The notes below the pieces were generated by a model, which saw only the letters and a list, made by a program, of their open reading frames with translations, was not told the origin of the DNA and did not search any database. A program made the position numbers and the translations under genes. From JBAWAP01 sp049589355 (GTDB taxonomy: Bacteria > Chloroflexota > Anaerolineae > VGOG01): 15,811 nucleotides of DNA. The DNA is taken from the NCBI GenBank assembly GCA_049589355.1, contig JBAWAP010000385.1, forward strand, positions 1-15,811. Direction: 5' to 3'. Shown here piece by piece: positions 6,433 through 12,400 of the stretch (within the stretch, counting starts at the first letter, position 1; the number at the start of each line of letters is the position of its first letter).

Positions 6433-6461
6433 AGTATACTACTCCACGCCACCGGTGTCAA
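6433..6461 (-). promoter_or_regulatory. Near-consensus sigma-70-type promoter of vapBC
   Basis: On the minus strand TTGACA (6456-6461), 17 bases, then TATACT (6433-6438). This is 45 bases before the antitoxin ATG and sits in the gap after the glycosylase gene. It is the strongest promoter match in the window. Confidence 0.75.
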
Positions 6462-6466
6462 AACGA

Positions 6467-7180
6467 TCAATCCATCACCTCGTTATTCGTTGACTCGTTA
6501 CTCACTAGCAGCTCCCGGACTTGTCCAAAGACTTCATCCAGCATAGCCTGAGTCAGGCGCCCCGTCTGGGTGTTCTGGCGGCTGGGATGATAAGAGATGA
6601 CCAGCGTGGGTAAGGGCGGCTCGAACTCATAGCAGGCACCGTGGCGGAAGGGCAGACGTGGCGCGTTCACGCCCCGTTCGTGCAACAGCGCCAGATAGCC
6701 TTCAAAGGCGATGCGCCCCAGGGCCAGCACGACCCGCACCGAGGAAAGCAGGTCCATCTCTCGTGCCAGGTAGACCCGACAATTGATCTGTTCCTGACGG
6801 GTTGGTCGGTTCTTGGGTGGGACACACCGCACCACAGCAGTGAGGAAGGCGTCGTGCAGTTCCAGGCCGTCGTCCCGATGCCGTGACGTGGGCTGGTTGG
6901 CGAACCCGGCGCGATGTAGAGCGGCGATCAATGTGTCCCCCGAGCTGTCGCCGGTGAACATGCGCCCGGTGCGATTGGCCCCGTGGGCTCCCGGCGCCAG
7001 ACCCACCATCAGGAGTTGCGCCTTGCGATCGCCGAAGCCCGGCACCGGGCGACCCCAGTACTTCCAGTCCCGCAAGGCTCGCCATTTAGCACGTGCGATC
7101 TCCCGACGGTAAGCCACCAGCCGGGGGCATGCCTCACAACCCACGATCTGGCTGTTCAGCTCCTCCCACGATTCCGTCAT
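6467..7180 (-). CDS. Family-5 uracil-DNA glycosylase (UDGb-type, iron-sulfur)
   Basis: A 237-residue DNA repair enzyme that removes uracil (and in this family other deaminated bases) from DNA. The active-site motif GLAPGAHGANRTGRMFTGD is at residues 60-78, in the UDGb form that lacks the usual polar catalytic residue; the second motif SYHPSRQNTQTG (197-207) carries the conserved His198. Four cysteines, C15 and C18 (CEAC), C119 (VVRCVPP) and C134 (QINCRV), are placed to hold a 4Fe-4S cluster. YWGRPVPGFGD (41-51) is another landmark. The last residues, SNESTNNEVMD, come from a dispersed repeat and do not belong to the enzyme. It starts 15 bases after the M50-like gene and was probably transcribed with it. 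Family 5 is typical of thermophiles, actinobacteria and Chloroflexota. Confidence 0.9.
   Translation of the reverse strand: MTESWEELNSQIVGCEACPRLVAYRREIARAKWRALRDWKYWGRPVPGFGDRKAQLLMVGLAPGAHGANRTGRMFTGDSSGDTLIAALHRAGFANQPTSRHRDDGLELHDAFLTAVVRCVPPKNRPTRQEQINCRVYLAREMDLLSSVRVVLALGRIAFEGYLALLHERGVNAPRLPFRHGACYEFEPPLPTLVISYHPSRQNTQTGRLTQAMLDEVFGQVRELLVSNESTNNEVMD
6487..6502. repeat. Third copy of the AACGAGTCAACGAGG-type unit
   Basis: TCGTTGACTCGTTACT is identical to 5568-5583 over 16 bases. Here it lies inside the last codons of the glycosylase gene and gives it the tail VSNESTNNEV. Confidence 0.75.
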
Positions 7181-7195
7181 GCTTTCATCCCCTGG

Positions 7196-7900
7196 CTAGC
7201 GGATCTTGCCCAGCGCCGCCCCGATGGCAATGGCGCCGGCGGCAGCGAGGCCCAGGGCTGGCAACCAGTAGTGCAGGAGGACCAGCACCACGCCAGCCGT
7301 TACTGCTATTGCGCCGATGACCAGGTTTAGTCGCCGTATTACTGCGTCAGCCTGGGCGGGAGTGCGGCCGCGCTCTACCAGCGTCCACTTGAGGATAGTG
7401 CCGCCATCTACCAGGGGCAACGGCGTAATGCTGCCGGCCAGGATCATGCCGTGGCCGATGCACGACCAGTCGGCCACCAGGCGTGCCGGCGAGCCGTAGG
7501 ATGTCAGCATGCGCAGGAACAGGCTGGCGAGCAGGCCCAGCGCATTGTAGATGGGGCCGCCCAGGGCGCGCATGCGGTGCGTTCGGGGCGGAACCTCGTT
7601 GTCGAAGTAGAGAGTGCGTGGCATCCCCATCGAAACGAGGATCGCGTCCATCGGCGCGCCAGCATAGCGGGCGCTGACGACGTGCGCCAGGGTGTGGCCG
7701 AGGTCGGCAGCCAACAGTGCAGTCGTGGAGAGGGCGCCGACCAGCAGGCGGGCGGGCCAGGAGCTTTCCGGGAGCTGTTGCCCCGCCAGCCACGACAGAG
7801 CGCTCCAGGCGACCAACAAGTTGACCAACACCGCTGGCTTCACCTTGACCGGCGTGTTCCAGACGGTGAACAAAGTTGGCACTTCTTCTGTCATGGTCAT
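7196..7900 (-). CDS. M50 (site-2-protease-like) membrane protein with a degenerate active site
   Basis: A 234-residue membrane protein with about five or six hydrophobic helices. The layout matches site-2 proteases: a zinc-motif helix (LLAADLGHTLAHVVSARYAG, residues 62-81), a GGPIYNALGLLASLFLR helix (114-130) and SITPLPLVDGGTIL (157-170), which keeps the D-G-G zinc-ligand motif (D165). The first motif is broken: aligned as HELGH it reads ADLGH (the first His is Ala and Glu is Asp), and the shifted HTLAH (69-73) has Thr where the catalytic Glu should be. It is therefore probably inactive as a protease, or uses an altered site. The ATG at 7900 is preferred over the ATG at 7894. It heads a two-gene unit with the glycosylase, driven by the promoter at 7964-7992. 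The partner and role are unknown. Confidence 0.75.
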   Translation of the reverse strand: MTMTEEVPTLFTVWNTPVKVKPAVLVNLLVAWSALSWLAGQQLPESSWPARLLVGALSTTALLAADLGHTLAHVVSARYAGAPMDAILVSMGMPRTLYFDNEVPPRTHRMRALGGPIYNALGLLASLFLRMLTSYGSPARLVADWSCIGHGMILAGSITPLPLVDGGTILKWTLVERGRTPAQADAVIRRLNLVIGAIAVTAGVVLVLLHYWLPALGLAAAGAIAIGAALGKIR

Positions 7901-7949
7901 TTGCCTGGTTCCATTTCGCTGTAGACCTTGCTTCTTCAGACCCCAATCT

Positions 7950-7959
7950 CCTGCGCAGG
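7950..7959. promoter_or_regulatory. Palindrome at the minus-strand transcription start
   Basis: CCTGCGCAGG is a perfect 10-base palindrome starting four bases after the -10 box of the M50/UDG promoter. It is placed like a repressor site; nothing else supports it. Confidence 0.4.
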
Positions 7960-7963
7960 TTAA

Positions 7964-7992
7964 AGGATAGCACTGATGTTCCGATCCGTCAA
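7964..7992 (-). promoter_or_regulatory. Sigma-70-type promoter for the M50-UDG unit
   Basis: On the minus strand TTGACG (7987-7992), 17 bases, then TATCCT (7964-7969), about 64 bases before the ATG at 7900. It is back to back with the plus promoter, with only eight bases between the two -35 boxes. Confidence 0.6.
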
Positions 7993-8000
7993 GTCGCTCC

Positions 8001-8029
8001 TTGCGCAGATTCGACGAGTCGACTATAAT
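8001..8029 (+). promoter_or_regulatory. Sigma-70-type promoter for the STAND-CHAT operon
   Basis: TTGCGC (8001-8006), 17 bases, then TATAAT (8024-8029), a perfect -10 box. The transcript would have a leader of about 70 bases before the ATG at 8104. A further TATACT at 8068-8073 has no good -35 partner. Confidence 0.65.
8011..8022. promoter_or_regulatory. Inverted repeat between the -35 and -10 boxes of the STAND-CHAT promoter
   Basis: TCGAC-GA-GTCGA has 5-bp perfect arms and ends one base before the TATAAT box. The spacer is a classical place for an operator, so the operon may be under a repressor or activator; the protein is not encoded in the window. Confidence 0.45.
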
Positions 8030-8103
8030 TAATGCAGATGTATGCTGAATGCACTACTGTCTCAAGCTATACTCGCTGATGTTACACAACAATGGAGGTT
8101 CTC

Positions 8104-9402
8104 ATGCCGCACAGGTACATTTACGGTCGCCCGGTCAGGCCCGACGAATTCCTGAATCGTGAAAAAGAACTAAGCACAATATTCAATCGACTGTTGGGCT
8201 ACCAATCCACAGCTATTGTCGGTGAGCCTCATATTGGAAAAACCTCACTCTTACTGAAATTAGCAGACTCCGACACACAGCGTGAGTACATGGGCGAGGA
8301 AGCTAAGAATTCTACGTTTAACTTTCTAGATCTCCACCCGATTGAAGATGACTACTCGCCGGAACTGTTCTGGAAAGAGGCTTTGGAGCCACTTTTTGCT
8401 CATCCTGGTCACGCAAGTATTGCTCGCCAACTGGAGAAATGTGCTGAAGCTAACTATGGCCGAACCGCCTTGCGAAAATTCTTTGACATACTAGCTGAAC
8501 GAAAGGGCAAGCTAGTTTTGCTACTTGATGAATTCGATCGACTTTTGATACACGGCAACTTTCAAACTCCTTCTTTCTTTACGGGATTACGATCACTGGC
8601 TTCCCTATCTAGTAGCTTGGTACTGATCACGGCCAGCCGCTTGTCAGTAGCTGAGATGAATAACCGGGGACGGGGCTTGCTTGATGAAGGTTCTGAGTTC
8701 TTTAATCATTTCATCGAAATAAGGTTGCATCCTTTTGATGATGCTACGATAGAATGCCTCTTCCGACCAGTCGCAGAGCTTTTGTCCCCGATTGAGATTG
8801 AATTTATCCGCTCTCTTGCTGGCCCTCATCCCTTTCTTCTACAAGCAGCGGCAGCAACTTGGCTCGAGATGGACGGCAAAAATCAAACAGAAGTTGCCGC
8901 TACTCGGTTTTATGAGCGAGTCTCTTCGCATTTTGATGCTTTGTGGAATACCCTTGACGATGGGGCTCGTACCACCGCTGTAATTCTCTGTCTGGTTGAA
9001 ATGGGTGGACGAGCATTAGGCAGGGAATTTGCCTATGGTGAGATCGAGAATGTCGAAGCCTTTACACCTCAGTTAACCCAGTTAGCCGAGCGAGGTCTTG
9101 CAGAAAAAGTGGGCAAGGGTTGGCAATTTGATTGGCATCGACTGTTGATATGGCGAGGCGAACGTTGGGCAATACGCTCACGGGCATTTACTTGGTGGGT
9201 TCGTGACATAGTGATTGACGGCACACGATCTATCCCATACTATGCCGCTTGGTTGGCCAAAAAGCGCTACAAGATGTTTTTGACTCAAGAAATGTGGGAT
9301 GGCTTGATAAGTGCGGCGCGTAAGGCACCAGAGTGGACTGGTCATACCATCGGTGAGATTGCCCATAGCCTATTTAAGGCATTGTTGGGAAAGAGGGAGT
9401 GA
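8104..9402 (+). CDS. STAND-type P-loop ATPase with a C-terminal helical extension
   Basis: A 432-residue ATPase. Walker A is GEPHIGKTS (residues 40-48), Walker B is LVLLLDEFDRLL (D142, E143), and LAGPHPFLLQ (238-247) is the G-x-H-P-F-x-x-Q motif found in this AAA/STAND subgroup. Together with the start of the next gene (which has the same DEFD and HPFLTQ motifs) it forms a pair of related ATPases. Residues from about 350 on (WRGERWAIRSRAFTWWVRDIV and beyond) are Trp/Arg-rich helices with no domain I recognise, possibly an interaction part. The start ATG at 8104 is chosen because GGAGG lies five bases before it; the earlier ATG at 8092 would place that site inside the gene. The next gene begins three bases after the stop. 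Base composition is AT-richer (26 of 60 bases G/C at 8881-8940) than in most of the window. Confidence 0.85.
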   Translation: MPHRYIYGRPVRPDEFLNREKELSTIFNRLLGYQSTAIVGEPHIGKTSLLLKLADSDTQREYMGEEAKNSTFNFLDLHPIEDDYSPELFWKEALEPLFAHPGHASIARQLEKCAEANYGRTALRKFFDILAERKGKLVLLLDEFDRLLIHGNFQTPSFFTGLRSLASLSSSLVLITASRLSVAEMNNRGRGLLDEGSEFFNHFIEIRLHPFDDATIECLFRPVAELLSPIEIEFIRSLAGPHPFLLQAAAATWLEMDGKNQTEVAATRFYERVSSHFDALWNTLDDGARTTAVILCLVEMGGRALGREFAYGEIENVEAFTPQLTQLAERGLAEKVGKGWQFDWHRLLIWRGERWAIRSRAFTWWVRDIVIDGTRSIPYYAAWLAKKRYKMFLTQEMWDGLISAARKAPEWTGHTIGEIAHSLFKALLGKRE

Positions 9403-9405
9403 TTC

Positions 9406-12400
9406 ATGTCAGTACCTAGAAACCCGTACGTAGCTGGCCCTGTTCTACGTAGCGAAGATGGATTCTTTGGCCGGAAGGATACATTGAATCAGGTGATTCG
9501 TGAGCTACGCAACCCTGGCACGAACTCAATAGTCCTCTTCGGCCAACGCCGTATCGGCAAGACTAGTATCTTGCGCCAGATTGATCGAAGGTTGGCTAAA
9601 GAAAGAGAGGGCTTGTTACCGATCTTTTACGACCTACAGGATACTGCTGATCTCCCTCTGAAGGAAGTACTTGCTGACATTTCTAACATCTTGACCCAAC
9701 GACTTGGTACTAGGCCACCCTCCTTGACTGATTTCGATGACCGGGGGCGCTTTTTTGTGCGCAGGTTCTTACCTGACCTTTATCGAAGATTGGACAAAGA
9801 TCAGCGACTTGTTTTCTTGTTTGATGAGTTTGATGTGATGGATAAGATTGAGGAGATCACGCTTCCAAGAACGACTGCTTCGAAATCCTTGCTCCCTTTT
9901 CTTCGAAAAGTAATGACAGAAGATCCACGCTCGGCTTTTGTGTTTGCCGTCGGTCGTCGCTCTGAAGATTTGTCTCTGGACTTGAAAGCCACCTTCAAAT
10001 CCTCACATACCATAGAAGTATGGGTTCTTGATGAAGAGAGCGCTGAAGCTCTAGTCCGCCAAGCCGAGGCAAACGGCACTCTTCAATTCACTAACCCTGC
10101 TGTCAGCCGCATTCTCTCCCTTACAGGACGTCATCCCTTCCTAACTCAGCTACTCTGTCAGCGCATTTGGGAACAAGCCTACACTAACCGTCCACCTGAT
10201 ACACCATTAGTAGATATTCCAGAAGTTGACGCAGCAGTCCGTGACGCATTGAAGGTCGGGAATCAAGCATTCGACTGGATCTGGGGCGGGTTGAGTTCTG
10301 TTGAGAAGATCTATGCGGCTGCCTTTGCTGACCTCGCTGAAAACAGGGTTGCCATACCTGAAGCCAGAGTTATCCAAGTGCTGAAGAATCACGCGAAGCG
10401 ACTGGATACTCGTGAGATCAGGCTGGCACCCCGAGATCTAGTGAAGCGACGTGTTTTAGAAGAATCAGATAGCAAGCAATACCGTTTTGCTGTTGAGCTA
10501 TTTCGGTGCTGGATCCAAGAGAACAAACCTCTATTTCAAGTAAAAGATGAGTTGGATCGAATTGAACCACTTGCAGAGCAATGCTACCAGGTAGGCAAAA
10601 ATCATCTCGATCGTCAGCTACTAGAAGAAGCCAAAGCCCTGTTTGAGCGAGCTTTGGAGATAAATCCACGGCACTTCCGCGCTCGTCTGTACTTGGGTGA
10701 GACGTTACTCGAAATCGGGGAGATAGATCGAGCGGTCGAAGCGCTGAATGAAGCGTACGAATTAGACAGAGAAGAAGCCCGTGCTCCGCTTGTGCGAGCG
10801 TTGCAGAAGCGAGCTGTTAGTCGGCTGGAGAAACAGCAACGGCGAGGTGTTGGAGAACTCTTTAAGAGAGTATTGGAGCTATCGCCGGACAACGTTGACG
10901 CGTTAAGAGCGTTGACTGGTGCGGCTACCCTGCGCCTGACCCAGATCACTGAAGGCCCAGATTCATATTGCATTGAGGTCGCACTGGAAGCTGAGGGCTT
11001 GCCCCGGCAAACTGCCACCGTCCGCTTTGACTTCGCGCTCAATGCACAGGATCAGGAAGATCTACGCTGGTACCTGGAAGACTACCTACAATACCCCCTC
11101 GACCCTGCGCCCACGATTGCAGCGCGCATCGAGAAGCGCACGGCCGAGTTCGGGGCGGAGCTTTTCCGGGCCGTGTTCCAAGCGGACGACAATGCCCGCA
11201 ACCTGTGGGCCATGCTGCGCACCCGGCTAAGCAACACCCGCTTTGAGATCATTACTGGGGTACAGGAAGGGAGGGCTATTCCCTGGGAGTTGATTCGCGA
11301 CCCGGACACTGATACATGGTTGGCTTTGAGTGCCCGCGCCTTTGTGCACGCTCAACACCAAGCCGCGCAACTCCCGCAGCTTCCCCAAACCGCTTCCGGC
11401 CCCGTCCGTATCCTGCTTGTTATCAGCCGTCCCATAGGTGGCTATGACGTGCCTTTCCGGTCGGTTGCCATCCGTATCATCAAGGGGCTAAGCGGCAGTG
11501 CGCGCGAAGCCTTTCAACTGGACGTGCTGCGCCCTCCGACGTTTGAGCAACTGAGCCGCGTCCTGTACGCGGCAAAAGACGCAGGCCAGCCATATCACGT
11601 AGTCCACTTTGATGGACACGGCATGTACACCGAAGTCATCAGGCCGGGGGAGGTGGCAGAAATGCTTAGGAAGTTGTCACCGTTGTTGCTCTCCGGCCCA
11701 CGCACGGGAGCGTACGGCTATCTGCTGTTTGAGAACCCCGCCCTGGAGGAGAGCGTGCAGTTGGTGGACGGGCCCGCGCTGGGCAAGCTGCTGGTGGAGA
11801 CGGGCGTGCCGGTGCTGGTGCTTACCTCCTGCAGCTCTGCCTACGCCGAAGCGCCCGACTCTCCTCTCGCCCAAGCAGGGGAGGAGGCAACCGACGTCCA
11901 CATCCGGGTGCGCGCCTTCGGTTCGGTGGCCCAGGAGGTGATGGACGCAGGCGTGGCCGGAGTAGTGGCCATGCGCTACAGAGTGTATGTGGTCACGGCG
12001 GCGCAATTCATGGCCGATCTGTATGCTGGACTCGCACAGGGTAGCACGCTGGGCGAGGCGGTAACTCTGGGACGCAAGCAACTGCACGCCCAGGCCCTGC
12101 GCACCATCGCCTACGACCCCATCCCGCTACAGGATTGGCCCGTGCCGGTGGTTTACGAGACCGCGCCCATTGCTCTCTTCCCCAAACCAGCGAAGGAGGC
12201 TACTCTGACCATCACCCTGGAGGCCGGTGACGCGACCCCCGAACGTGGGATCCTCGATCCCAGCCTGCCGCCCAGTCCAGACGTGGGCTTCTTTGGGCGG
12301 GATGAAACCCTGCTAGCCTTGGATCGGGCCTTCGACAGCCATAGCATCGTCCTGCTGCACGCCTACGCCGGGAGCGGCAAGACGGCCACCGCCGCCGAGT

